DNA of 64,000 nucleotides from Alphaproteobacteria bacterium (GTDB taxonomy: Bacteria > Pseudomonadota > Alphaproteobacteria > Micropepsales > Micropepsaceae). The stretch's first letter is position 1, and each line of letters begins with the position of its first letter. The stretch lies in the NCBI GenBank assembly GCA_947473475.1, contig CANJBZ010000012.1, positions 1 to 64,000 on the forward strand. The letters are read 5' to 3'. The translations under genes and the position numbers were made by a program. Below are positions 6,773-14,922 of this stretch, piece by piece. The notes under the pieces were generated by a model that saw only the letters and a program-made list of their open reading frames with translations, did not search any database and was not told the origin of the DNA.

Positions 6773-8361
6773 CCCGGCGGTTTGCGTTGGCGCCCCAGTT
6801 TTTCGCCGGTTTCGAAATAGCGGCCCGTTACGGCGCGTTCCGCTTCGTCCGCATTTTCATCCGTCCAGGCGGATAGGGGGTAGCCGTGCCACGGCGTTTG
6901 CAGATCGAGCCGGGGCAGGCCGAGCGTTTCCCAGCGGGCGAGGGCCGTTTCCATGAAGTCCCGCCGCGGAAGGGAAACCGGCAGATAAGGATGTTCGCGG
7001 CACGCATTGATGAGAAGGGCCGAAGCGCCTTGGCCGTCGGGATATGCGAACTGCCGCGCGTCATCCGACGGCGTGACGGACGGGTCCAGTCTCGGCACTT
7101 TGCCGCGGATGATCTCCACATCGCGATGCGGCTGCATGGAATAGGACAGCGCCCACAGCACTGCATCCATCGAATTGGGCTCGATGTCCGCATCCACGGC
7201 AATGAAGATTTTTCCCAGCGACGGATCGAACGCAGCTGCCGCGCGCAATGCTTGCCACGGCTGCCCGAGAGCCGGTGAGGAAAGCTGAATCACGAACATC
7301 ATGTTGCAGCTTGCCATCTCGTGGCAGGCGACCTTGGTCACCGACGGGATGTTGCAGGCGTTCTTCAGGTGATTGAGATAGATCGCGTCGAACGCCGCTT
7401 TGCGCACGACCGTGCTTTCGCTCGGGGGGAATTCGCTGATGATGCCCTGGTAAACCGGCCGTGCGCGTTGCGTGATGGCGGTGACTTCGAAAATCTTCTC
7501 CATTTTGCGCGGGCCGAGATAACCGCTCGCCTCGCCAAAGGGCGCTTCGGGTTCAAGCAGGTCGGTGCGGATGCGCCCCTCTATGACGATCTCCGCATGC
7601 GCAGGAACAACGGCGTCGAATGTTTCCGCCTGCACCACTTCGATGGGGGCGCCGTTCAACGCGCCTGCGAGTCCATATTCATCCACGCCATAGGGGACTT
7701 TGCTGGCGGCGGCGAGCAGCAGTGCCGGCGGGCCGCCGATGAACACCGCTGCTTCCAAAGGCTGTTTCCGCGCGCGCGCTTTTTCCCATTGGATGGCGAG
7801 ATGCTGCGTTGGCACATCGGTGGCGCAGCCGATGCGATCGGGCGCTTTGATCATGCCGCGGTAGATGCCCAGATTATACGCGCCGTTTTCCGGATCGCGT
7901 GTCACCCAAACACCCGCGGTAATGAACGGCGCAGGGTCGAATCCCGGCGTTGAGATCAGATGCGGAAACCGGTCGATGCCACCGTTCAGGTCTGGTGCGC
8001 GAAGGACGATTTCCTTCACCGGCGCCGCGCTTCGCGCCACACGCTCGGGCGGCAGATGGTTCTTGTGCGCGCGCGCCCACGAGGACGCGATTTCATCGGC
8101 AGAGACGCCCAGCGCCGCACCGTAAACGGCACGCGAGCTGCCGAGCGCCCCCAGCACCACCGAGCCATCGAAGCTGCGCCCTCGTGCGTCCGTGACGTTG
8201 CGGAACCAGAACGCTTTGCGTTGCTCTTCCGCAAGGCCGCGAAATTGCAGCCGTACCAGCGGCACAAGCTCGGTATCTTTGCAGATTGGCTCATCGACAA
8301 TGTTCAGCAGGCCGCGCGCGCTTAGGGCCTCGATGTATTCGCGTAAATCGCGGTAAGCCAT
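6769..8361 (-). CDS. UbiD-family (prenylated-FMN) decarboxylase
   Basis: The 530-aa protein begins MAYRDLREYIEALSARGLL and has the UbiD-family layout: an N-terminal domain, a central split-barrel part containing GEASGYLGPRK, and a C-terminal part with SESTVVRKAAF. UbiD enzymes reversibly decarboxylate aromatic or unsaturated acids using prenylated FMN made by a UbiX enzyme, which is not encoded in this window. The start ATG at 8361 overlaps the MFS stop by one base (TGATG). An open frame upstream is a shadow of the MFS gene. Close coupling to an ACS-type transporter suggests uptake and then decarboxylation of the same acid. This is probably not the ubiquinone enzyme, because the context is catabolic. 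Confidence 0.88.
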   Translation of the reverse strand: MAYRDLREYIEALSARGLLNIVDEPICKDTELVPLVRLQFRGLAEEQRKAFWFRNVTDARGRSFDGSVVLGALGSSRAVYGAALGVSADEIASSWARAHKNHLPPERVARSAAPVKEIVLRAPDLNGGIDRFPHLISTPGFDPAPFITAGVWVTRDPENGAYNLGIYRGMIKAPDRIGCATDVPTQHLAIQWEKARARKQPLEAAVFIGGPPALLLAAASKVPYGVDEYGLAGALNGAPIEVVQAETFDAVVPAHAEIVIEGRIRTDLLEPEAPFGEASGYLGPRKMEKIFEVTAITQRARPVYQGIISEFPPSESTVVRKAAFDAIYLNHLKNACNIPSVTKVACHEMASCNMMFVIQLSSPALGQPWQALRAAAAFDPSLGKIFIAVDADIEPNSMDAVLWALSYSMQPHRDVEIIRGKVPRLDPSVTPSDDARQFAYPDGQGASALLINACREHPYLPVSLPRRDFMETALARWETLGLPRLDLQTPWHGYPLSAWTDENADEAERAVTGRYFETGEKLGRQRKPPG

Positions 8362-9605
8362 CAGTGCGTCCGGATCAGCGGCAGCATGGCGAGCGAGCAG
8401 ACCATGCAGGAGAGGACAAGGAACTCCAATCCGGCGGTGAAACTGCCCGTGGCGCTGAGAAGCACGCCCATGATGAAGGGCGCGGATGACCCCACGATGT
8501 TGGCCAACCCGGCGAGAATGCCGAAGCCCGTGGCGGAGACCTCCTTCGGGATAATCTGCATGCTGAGCGCAAAAAGTGGCGGCGTAGCCCCGCCCCAGAA
8601 GCCCGCGCTGATGGCGATGCACCAGGCCGCGACATTGGCGTCGGGCGCGATGGCGGCGAGATAGCAGAACACGCCGGTCATGAACAACGTGCCGCCGCAG
8701 ACGGCCGCTCGGCGTCCGGTCTTGTCGCCAAGCCAGGCGAAGAAGAGCTGTCCGGCAATGACGAAGGCAAACGGCAGCGCCGAATAGAAGCCGGTCATCG
8801 CGATGTTGAAATGGCGCGCCTGCTGCAGATAGGTGGGCAGCCAACTGTTCAGGCCCCAGAGATAAATCAGCGTGCCGGAATTGTTCAGCGGCAGCAGCCA
8901 GAAGCGCCAATCGCCGCCCAGCCGCCGCATCGCCTGACCGAACGAAAGCTGCGGCGCTGTCGAGCGCGGTTCTACGGGGCTGGGTGGCCGATCTTTTAAG
9001 AACAACCAGACGAGCGGCAGAACCACGAGGGCGTTCAACGCCGCCAGCGCATAAAACGAAGCGCGCCAGCCATATTGCGTGACCAGAAATATGGCCAGCG
9101 GAAAGCCGATCAACGAACCGAGTGGACTGCCGATGGTCCATAGGGAATTGGCCAGCGCCTGCTCGCGCTGCGGAAACCAGCGCTTTACAGTGGTTGCCGC
9201 GGTGGCGAATTGCGGGCCTTCGGTAACGCCGATCACGACACGGCCGGCAAACAATACGGCATAAGAACTGGCCGCACCCATGAACGCCATGGTGGCGGCG
9301 AGAATCGCCGCAATCGCCGATAGCGTCCGCCGAGGGCCGAACGCATCGCCGAACACGCTCAACAGAACCGCCGACGCCCCATAGGGGAACACGAAGGCCG
9401 TCATCAAAAGTCCCATCATCGCGGGATCGCTGACGCCGATGTCGCTTTGAAAGGCCTTATTGTTGAACAGGACGGCAATGTTGATGCGGTCGAAAAAGGC
9501 GGTCGTGACCGCGATCAAAAGCAGAAGCGAAACCATCCAGCGCGTGCGCGCGGTTGTGCCCGCAGGCGTCGAAAGCGGAACGGCGTGAACGCCAGCGTCG
9601 TGCAA
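8361..9605 (-). CDS. MFS transporter, ACS (anion:cation symporter)-like
   Basis: The 414-aa protein has 12 predicted membrane segments. Its first segment contains TAFFDRINIAV, the D-R-x-N-I pattern seen in the ACS family (relatives carry tartrate, phthalate or 4-hydroxyphenylacetate). The start is best placed at the TTG at 9605, preceded by GGGAGA at ideal spacing; an ATG at 9536 lies right before the first membrane segment and would be the alternative. It is the first gene of the minus-strand operon and is divergent from the MarR gene, with a 294-bp gap filled by a large palindromic repeat. Confidence 0.85.
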   Translation of the reverse strand: MHDAGVHAVPLSTPAGTTARTRWMVSLLLLIAVTTAFFDRINIAVLFNNKAFQSDIGVSDPAMMGLLMTAFVFPYGASAVLLSVFGDAFGPRRTLSAIAAILAATMAFMGAASSYAVLFAGRVVIGVTEGPQFATAATTVKRWFPQREQALANSLWTIGSPLGSLIGFPLAIFLVTQYGWRASFYALAALNALVVLPLVWLFLKDRPPSPVEPRSTAPQLSFGQAMRRLGGDWRFWLLPLNNSGTLIYLWGLNSWLPTYLQQARHFNIAMTGFYSALPFAFVIAGQLFFAWLGDKTGRRAAVCGGTLFMTGVFCYLAAIAPDANVAAWCIAISAGFWGGATPPLFALSMQIIPKEVSATGFGILAGLANIVGSSAPFIMGVLLSATGSFTAGLEFLVLSCMVCSLAMLPLIRTH

Positions 9606-9676
9606 TGAGGTCTCCCGTTTCCCCGAGCATAGATAAGGCACCGGACCTGCGCCAGATACAGCGTTGCGGAAAAAGG

Positions 9677-9797
9677 GGTTACACAAAGGGCACGAAGAAG
9701 AAGCACAAAGAGCACAAAGAAAACTTTGTCGCGCTTTGCGCGCCAGAATCCGTTCTTCGTGTCCTTCGTGTTCGTTCTTCGTGCTCTTTGTGTAACC
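9677..9797. repeat. CACAAAG/CACGAAG-type imperfect palindrome, copy 1
   Basis: The left arm (9677-9722, starting GGTTACACAAAGGGCACGAAG) is complementary to the right arm (9752-9797, ending CTCTTTGTGTAACC). The centre carries GCGCTTTGCGCGCC. A related element, with the same centre in opposite orientation, lies at 43267-43489. It occupies most of the intergenic region 9606-9899 between the divergent MFS and MarR genes and therefore sits in or near both promoters. Confidence 0.8.
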
Positions 9798-9899
9798 TCT
9801 TCTTCGTTTCCGCGGCTCCGCGAGAAAAATCCTTCGGCCCCAATCTGGGAAACGGCAGTCAACAAAGCTAGTTTGGTGAGGCAATCGGGAGAGACGGCT

Positions 9900-10418
9900 A
9901 TGCGCGTGGTTGACGCCAAACGCCTGGAGCGCGGTCGCGCCAGGGCCGTCAAAGCGCGCGGCACCGCCGACCGGCGGTCCTATTTTAAGGGCGTGGCGCA
10001 GGCGCGCTATGTGCTGCGCAAGGTGTTTCGTTTGGTCGAAGAAGAAGCCAAGCGCGCCGGTATCGATCCCCTGGCTCATCAGGCTTTGATCCAGATTTAC
10101 GGAAGTCCCACCGGAGTGCTGAAGGTAAAGGATGTGGCCGAGCGGCTGGACATCACCCCGGCATTCGCATCGAGCCTGGTTAAGGCTCTGGCCGCGAAGG
10201 GCCTGATCGAGACGAAAAAAGATAAGCAGGACAGCCGAGTCAACTGGGTGCATGTCGCCAAAGACGGCCAGGCTTTGCTGCATCGCATCGACGAGCAGGT
10301 CCAGAACCATGTCGAGTACTTCACGCGCGGCCTGACGTCGGAAGAAACCGAAGGGGCGCTGTCCATCCTTATGTTCTATGCCGGCGTCTCGCTGAACGCG
10401 GCTGGAAAAGCTGAGTAG
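9900..10418 (+). CDS. MarR-family transcriptional regulator
   Basis: The start at 9900 follows a GGGAGAG ribosome binding site; the frame is open upstream, but only through the repeat element. The 172-aa product has a winged helix-turn-helix of the MarR type: a recognition region around GVLKVKDVAERLDITPAFAS, then KALAAKGLIETKKD and the wing DSRVNWVHVAKDG. MarR proteins act as dimers that release DNA on binding phenolic or similar ligands. It lies between two catabolic transcription units, divergent from MFS-UbiD and 47 bp upstream of the flavin reductase gene, so it probably controls one or both in response to an aromatic ligand. The target operator is not evident. Confidence 0.88.
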   Translation: MRVVDAKRLERGRARAVKARGTADRRSYFKGVAQARYVLRKVFRLVEEEAKRAGIDPLAHQALIQIYGSPTGVLKVKDVAERLDITPAFASSLVKALAAKGLIETKKDKQDSRVNWVHVAKDGQALLHRIDEQVQNHVEYFTRGLTSEETEGALSILMFYAGVSLNAAGKAE

Positions 10419-10465
10419 ACAAACCTATTTGACGTACCTAATATTTAGCCTCTCAAGGAGCCGCC

Positions 10466-10975
10466 GTGACCGCAGACGACGCACTGTTCCGCCAATCCAT
10501 GCGCCTGCTTGCCTCTGGCGTCACCATCGTCGCGAGCGTCCATGAGGGCCGCCGCAGTGGCCTGACGGCTACGGCAGTATGCTCGCTGGCGCTGTCGCCG
10601 CCGCGCATACTCGCCTCCATCAATATGCAGGGCCACACCTACGGGATTGTCGAGCAGAGCCGTTGCATGTCGATAAACCTGTTGGCGGAAAACCAGCAGG
10701 TTTTGGCGGATCATTTTGCGTCGAAGCGGGCGGCGGAAGATTCCGACCGCTTTATCAACGGCAACTGGATCACGCGTGCGACGGGGGCGCCTATCCTTGC
10801 CGATGCGCTGGCGGCGCTCGATTGCCGCGTAACCAACATTATTCCCCTCGACACCCATGCCATTTTGATCGGCGAGGTCGACGACATTGTCTTTGGGCCG
10901 CAGGCCGCGCCGCTGATCCATTTTCAGGGGGCGTACACGTCCATTCTCGCCGCCCACACGGAAAAATCCTCATGA
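10466..10975 (+). CDS. Flavin reductase (HpaC-like component)
   Basis: A GTG start at 10466 is preceded by a perfect AAGGAG. The 169-aa protein fits the flavin-reductase-like fold: FRQSMRLLASGVTIVAS at the N-terminus, then SGLTATAVCSLALSPPRIL, which binds FMN or FAD. Such proteins reduce free flavin with NAD(P)H and pass it to a partner monooxygenase. Its stop overlaps the ATG of the HpaB-type gene (ATGA), strong support for a two-component hydroxylase. It is the first structural gene of the operon 10466-17665. Confidence 0.9.
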   Translation: MTADDALFRQSMRLLASGVTIVASVHEGRRSGLTATAVCSLALSPPRILASINMQGHTYGIVEQSRCMSINLLAENQQVLADHFASKRAAEDSDRFINGNWITRATGAPILADALAALDCRVTNIIPLDTHAILIGEVDDIVFGPQAAPLIHFQGAYTSILAAHTEKSS

Positions 10976-12435
10976 AGAAAGTTAAGGGCATGCGTACCGG
11001 CGCGCAATTTCTTGAGTCCATCCGCGAAGACGGGCGGCAGGTCTTTTTTGACGGTGAACTCGTAAAAGACGTTACGACCCATCCGGTTTTCCAAGGTGCG
11101 GCGCATTCCATCGCGCGGCTCTACGATGTGGCTGCCGATCCGGTAAATGGCGCGCTGATGACGATTCCTTCTCCCGTTACGGGCGATCCGGTCCTGCGCT
11201 GCTACCAGATACCCACCTCCGCTGCCGATCTTGCGGCAAGGCGGGCCATGAGCACCCGCTGGGCGGAAGAGACGTTCGGTCTGATGGGCCGCACGCCCGA
11301 TCACGTTGCGGGATTTCTCACCGGCTATGCTGCCAAGCCCAGCGTCTTCGCCGAAGCCGGAAAGCAGTATGCGGAAAACGTGACGCGCTATCACGGCTAT
11401 GCGCGCGACAATCATTTGTATGTCTCGTACGCAATTGTGCCGCCGCAGATCGACCGTTCCAAACCACCGCACAAGCAGTCCGACCCGACGCTGTATGCCG
11501 GCGTGGTCGCGGAACGCGACGGCGGCATTGTTCTCAAAGGCGCGCAGCAGCTCGGCACGGGCTCGGTGTTCTCGGACGCGCTCTACATCAGCTGCATTCA
11601 TCCGCTGGCGCCCGGCGATGAGGCCTATGCGTTCGCGGTGGCGGTGCCCTGCAACACGCCCGGCCTCAAGATTTATCCCCGCCGTCCTTACGCCGCTGGG
11701 GCGACGAGTGCGTTTGACTATCCGCTTTCGTCGCGGTTCGACGAGACGGATTCCCTGATCGTTCTGGACGATGTTTTCGTGCCGTGGGAAAACGTCTTCT
11801 GCTACCGCAACCTCCAGCTCTGCCGCGATCAGTGGTGGCGCACGCCCTCGCACTCCTACGGCAACCACCAGGCGCAAGCGCGCTACGCGACAAAGCTGCG
11901 GTTCCTGATGGGCCTGACGAAGCGGCTTTGCGAAATCACCGGCGTCGATCCGATGCCGCCCGTGCAGATCATGCTGGGCGAGATGGCGGCCTACGCGACG
12001 ATTGTCGAGTCCATGCTGCAGGCGCAGGAAACCCAGGCGAGCGTCGATGCCGAAGGCGTGGTGTGGCCGTCCAAGAGCGCCCTATATGCCGTGATGGCGC
12101 TGCAATCGGAAATCAACCCCAAGCTGCTGAACATGGCGCGTGAGCTGGCGGGCGGTTCCATGATCATGCTGCCCTCGACGGTGAAGGATTTCGACAATCC
12201 GGCTATTGCGGCCGACCTGGACCGCTATGTGGCCTCGCCGGGCTTCCCCTCGCGTCTGCGCACGCAAGTCCTGAAGCTGGTTTGGGACCTGATCGGGACC
12301 GAATTTGCCGGCCGCCACGAGCAATATGAAAAATTCTATGGCGGGGCGTCGTTCTTGGTTAAGCAGAACATGGCCCGCGCCTATGATTTCAAGGCGGCGA
12401 CCGCGCTGGTGGATAAGGCCCTCGCGCTGACGTAA
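10972..12435 (+). CDS. HpaB-type flavin-dependent aromatic hydroxylase, oxygenase component
   Basis: The 487-aa protein resembles the large component of 4-hydroxyphenylacetate 3-monooxygenase along its length: an N-terminal helical domain (MRTGAQFLESI), a middle beta domain, and a C-terminal acyl-CoA-dehydrogenase-like helical domain. The conserved RNDNHLYV-like segment appears as ARDNHLYVSYAIVPPQIDRS. These enzymes use FADH2 from a reductase to hydroxylate phenols ortho to an existing OH. The ATG at 10972 overlaps the reductase stop; MRTGAQF (10990) is an alternative start. A family relative is 4-hydroxybutyryl-CoA dehydratase, but the adjacent reductase argues for a monooxygenase. The substrate is unknown; neighbours suggest an aromatic carboxylate. 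Confidence 0.88.
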   Translation: MKKVKGMRTGAQFLESIREDGRQVFFDGELVKDVTTHPVFQGAAHSIARLYDVAADPVNGALMTIPSPVTGDPVLRCYQIPTSAADLAARRAMSTRWAEETFGLMGRTPDHVAGFLTGYAAKPSVFAEAGKQYAENVTRYHGYARDNHLYVSYAIVPPQIDRSKPPHKQSDPTLYAGVVAERDGGIVLKGAQQLGTGSVFSDALYISCIHPLAPGDEAYAFAVAVPCNTPGLKIYPRRPYAAGATSAFDYPLSSRFDETDSLIVLDDVFVPWENVFCYRNLQLCRDQWWRTPSHSYGNHQAQARYATKLRFLMGLTKRLCEITGVDPMPPVQIMLGEMAAYATIVESMLQAQETQASVDAEGVVWPSKSALYAVMALQSEINPKLLNMARELAGGSMIMLPSTVKDFDNPAIAADLDRYVASPGFPSRLRTQVLKLVWDLIGTEFAGRHEQYEKFYGGASFLVKQNMARAYDFKAATALVDKALALT

Positions 12436-12514
12436 GGAAACGGGGCCACAGAAGCGTTGCAAAACGAGGCGCGATGCTCGACAAACCGCGTCAGAGAAAA
12501 TCCAGTGAGGGCCG

Positions 12515-14044
12515 ATGACAGCGGATCGCAAACCGGTCGCGTTCGGGGACATGAGGGGCTGGATCGATGCCCTGCGTGCCGAAGGCGAACTGAAGGACAT
12601 CAACGCCCTCGTCGACTGGAACGTCGAACTCGGCACCATCGTCCGCGTCGCTCAGGGCGCCGGCACCGGCCCGGCTCTGCTGTTCAACAACATCAAGGAT
12701 TATAACGGCCCTAACGCGCGCAGCCGCCGGGTCTTCGCCGGTTCGATGTCGAATTACCGCCGCATGGCGATGGTGTTTGGAATGGATCCTGACACGCACC
12801 CGCGCGAACTGGTGAAGCTGGCCCGCAACATCATGGCCAGCACGATTCCGCCCAAGATCGTCGAAACCGGGCCGGTGAAGGAGAACATACTCACCGGGAA
12901 AGATATCGATCTTTTCGATTTTCCGACGCCCTTGTGGAATAGGGCCGATGGCGGCCGTTACATCGGCACCTATGCCGGCTGCGTAACGAAGAATCCCGAT
13001 ACCAACGTTATGAATGTGGGCGCCTATCGCGGCATGATCGGCGATAAGAACCGCATTCCCATTTACATGTACCGTGCTCAGCATATCGGCCATCACGCGC
13101 TCGCCTGGCAGCAGAAGGGCGCCAAGGAGATGCCGATTGCCTATGTGATCGGCTGGGAGCCGACGCTGGATTTCTGCTCCGGTTCGCCGGTGCCGATGGG
13201 CGTGTGTGAATACGATGTTATGGGCGCGATCCGCGGGACACCGGTCGACCTTGTAAAATGTGAAAGCCACGATCTGTACGTCCCGGCGACGGCGGAAATC
13301 GTCATCGAAGGTTTCCTATCCTTCGATCCGGAAACCTATATGCAGGAAGGCCCGTTCGCCGAGTTTACCGGCTACATCGCCGGTGAGCGGATGCCCCGCC
13401 CGGTGGTTCGCGTAACCGCCATCACGCACCGCAACGACGCGATTTTGCGGGGCACGGTGGAAGGTGCGCTGCCCAAGAGCTATTCCGAAAATTCGATGTG
13501 CAGCTCCATTATGCGCTCGGCGATTGCGTGGAATGTGCTCGACCGCGCGGGCGTTCCCGGCGTCACCGATGTGTGGGGTCCGCCCGTGCACGGTACAATG
13601 AATTTGAATGTGCAGATCAAGCAGACCTATCGCAATCAGGCCAAGCAGGTGGCAAACGCGATCTGGGGAAGTTCGGCCTCGCACGTGCGCTATAAGCATG
13701 TGACCGTGGTCGATGACGATATCGATATCCACGATTACGCCGCGGTGGATTGGGCGATCGCCTATCGCGTGAATGCGGGCGAGAACGATATCGTTATCAT
13801 GCCCTCCACCTTTGGCGCGGGCCTCGATCCTTCGACGCGCAAACGCGACCGCAATATCGCGCTGTTCGGCAGCGGCAAGTGGAATCGCGTGCTGATCGAT
13901 GCGACCATCAATCTCGATTACGATCCCGATCCCGATTTCGGCGGCAATCGTTATCCGCCCACGGTTTGGCCCGCGCAGAAAGACGTGGACGCGGTGGCCG
14001 CACGCTGGCAGGAATTGGGCTTGGGCAAATGGAAGCCGGATTGA
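12515..14044 (+). CDS. UbiD-family decarboxylase (second copy in the region)
   Basis: The 509-aa protein has UbiD-family hallmarks: a GPALLF segment near residue 50, VNVGAYRGMI in the middle, and the cofactor-site stretch EGPFAEFTGYIAGERMP. The family uses prenylated FMN to add or remove CO2 on aromatic rings. It shares only general family resemblance with the UbiD protein at 6769-8361, so the two probably act on different substrates. It lies 79 bp after the hydroxylase and 20 bp before the Mo-hydroxylase FAD subunit, implying a hydroxylated acid as a plausible substrate. No ubiX gene is in the window. Confidence 0.88.
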   Translation: MTADRKPVAFGDMRGWIDALRAEGELKDINALVDWNVELGTIVRVAQGAGTGPALLFNNIKDYNGPNARSRRVFAGSMSNYRRMAMVFGMDPDTHPRELVKLARNIMASTIPPKIVETGPVKENILTGKDIDLFDFPTPLWNRADGGRYIGTYAGCVTKNPDTNVMNVGAYRGMIGDKNRIPIYMYRAQHIGHHALAWQQKGAKEMPIAYVIGWEPTLDFCSGSPVPMGVCEYDVMGAIRGTPVDLVKCESHDLYVPATAEIVIEGFLSFDPETYMQEGPFAEFTGYIAGERMPRPVVRVTAITHRNDAILRGTVEGALPKSYSENSMCSSIMRSAIAWNVLDRAGVPGVTDVWGPPVHGTMNLNVQIKQTYRNQAKQVANAIWGSSASHVRYKHVTVVDDDIDIHDYAAVDWAIAYRVNAGENDIVIMPSTFGAGLDPSTRKRDRNIALFGSGKWNRVLIDATINLDYDPDPDFGGNRYPPTVWPAQKDVDAVAARWQELGLGKWKPD

Positions 14045-14064
14045 GCAGCCATGGGTGACGTCCT

Positions 14065-14922
14065 GTGATTCCGTTCGACTGGGTTGAGCCGGCAAGTCTG
14101 AAAGAAGCGGTTTCGCTGCTCGATGCCGACGATTCGACGGTGCGCCCGATTTCCGGCGGCACGGCGTTGATGCTGATGATGAAGCCCGGCTTCTTTGTAC
14201 CGTCGCGGCTGGTCAGTCTTGCAAAGATCGAGGCGGATTATTCCTCCATTCGCGCCGGTGGCGATGGCAGCTTGCGCGTGGGGGCTATGACCTCGCTCGC
14301 AGAGCTTGAGCGGTCGGCGGCGGCTATCGTGAATTTCCCGGTGATGAAGGGCGCGCTTCAAACCCTGTCGAACATCCGCGTACGCAATGTCGCGCGTGTC
14401 GGCGGGGCTTTGGCGCATGGCGATCCGCATATGGATCTGCCGCCGTTGTTTGCGACGTTAGGCGCGCGCGTGTCCGTGGTTGGCCCGGATGGCACACGCG
14501 ACATCGCGGTGGAAGACCTCTATCTGGGTTACTACCAGACCGTGCTGAAGAACAACGAGTTGATTGCCGAAGCTATTGTGCCGCCGCTGAACGGTGCGCG
14601 CGCGGCGTATAAAAAGATCACCTCGCGGTCCGCTGACGATTGGCCGGCCCTCAACATGGGCGTGCGCCTGGAAATGGCGGACGCGAATACGATCAAGGCC
14701 GCGCGCGTGGTTCTCGGCGCGGCGTCCGAGCGGGTGACGCGCTTGGCGCAGACGGAAAGCCTGTTGACCGGCGCCATTGTAAACGACGGACTTCTAAAGC
14801 GCGTGAGTGAGAGTGCGGCTGCGGAAGCGCGTTTTGTTTCCGACGCCCACGGTTCTGCCGCGTACAAGCGGGAATTGCTGCGGGTCTATCTGCCGCGCAC
14901 CATCAAGGAGGCGCTCTCATGA
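14065..14922 (+). CDS. Molybdenum hydroxylase FAD subunit (CoxM/XDH family)
   Basis: The GTG start at 14065 gives a 285-aa FAD subunit. FAD-binding motifs are visible: SGGTALMLMMKPG near residue 30 and NIRVRNVARVGGALAHGDPH near residue 110. The C-terminal CO-dehydrogenase flavoprotein domain follows. The sequence contains no cysteine at all. The 4Fe-4S insertion that marks 4-hydroxybenzoyl-CoA reductase beta subunits is therefore absent, and the complex is better called a xanthine-dehydrogenase-like or CoxM-like hydroxylase. Its stop overlaps the next ATG by 4 bp. The cytosolic complex would pass electrons from Mo through 2Fe-2S clusters to FAD. Confidence 0.87.
   Translation: MIPFDWVEPASLKEAVSLLDADDSTVRPISGGTALMLMMKPGFFVPSRLVSLAKIEADYSSIRAGGDGSLRVGAMTSLAELERSAAAIVNFPVMKGALQTLSNIRVRNVARVGGALAHGDPHMDLPPLFATLGARVSVVGPDGTRDIAVEDLYLGYYQTVLKNNELIAEAIVPPLNGARAAYKKITSRSADDWPALNMGVRLEMADANTIKAARVVLGAASERVTRLAQTESLLTGAIVNDGLLKRVSESAAAEARFVSDAHGSAAYKRELLRVYLPRTIKEALS

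Noticed and set aside
8362-9141. N-terminal extension of the UbiD frame over the MFS gene
   Set aside because: The extension is arginine-rich shadow sequence; the UbiD homology begins precisely at the ATG at 8361, which overlaps the MFS stop by one base.
10429-10444. TTGACG followed by TAATAT upstream of the flavin reductase gene
   Set aside because: The two hexamers are only 4 bp apart; a promoter needs about 17 bp.
10579-10971. N-terminal extension of the HpaB frame over the flavin reductase gene
   Set aside because: Shadow of the flavin reductase gene; HpaB similarity begins at 10972-10990 and the ATGA overlap is typical of coupled genes.
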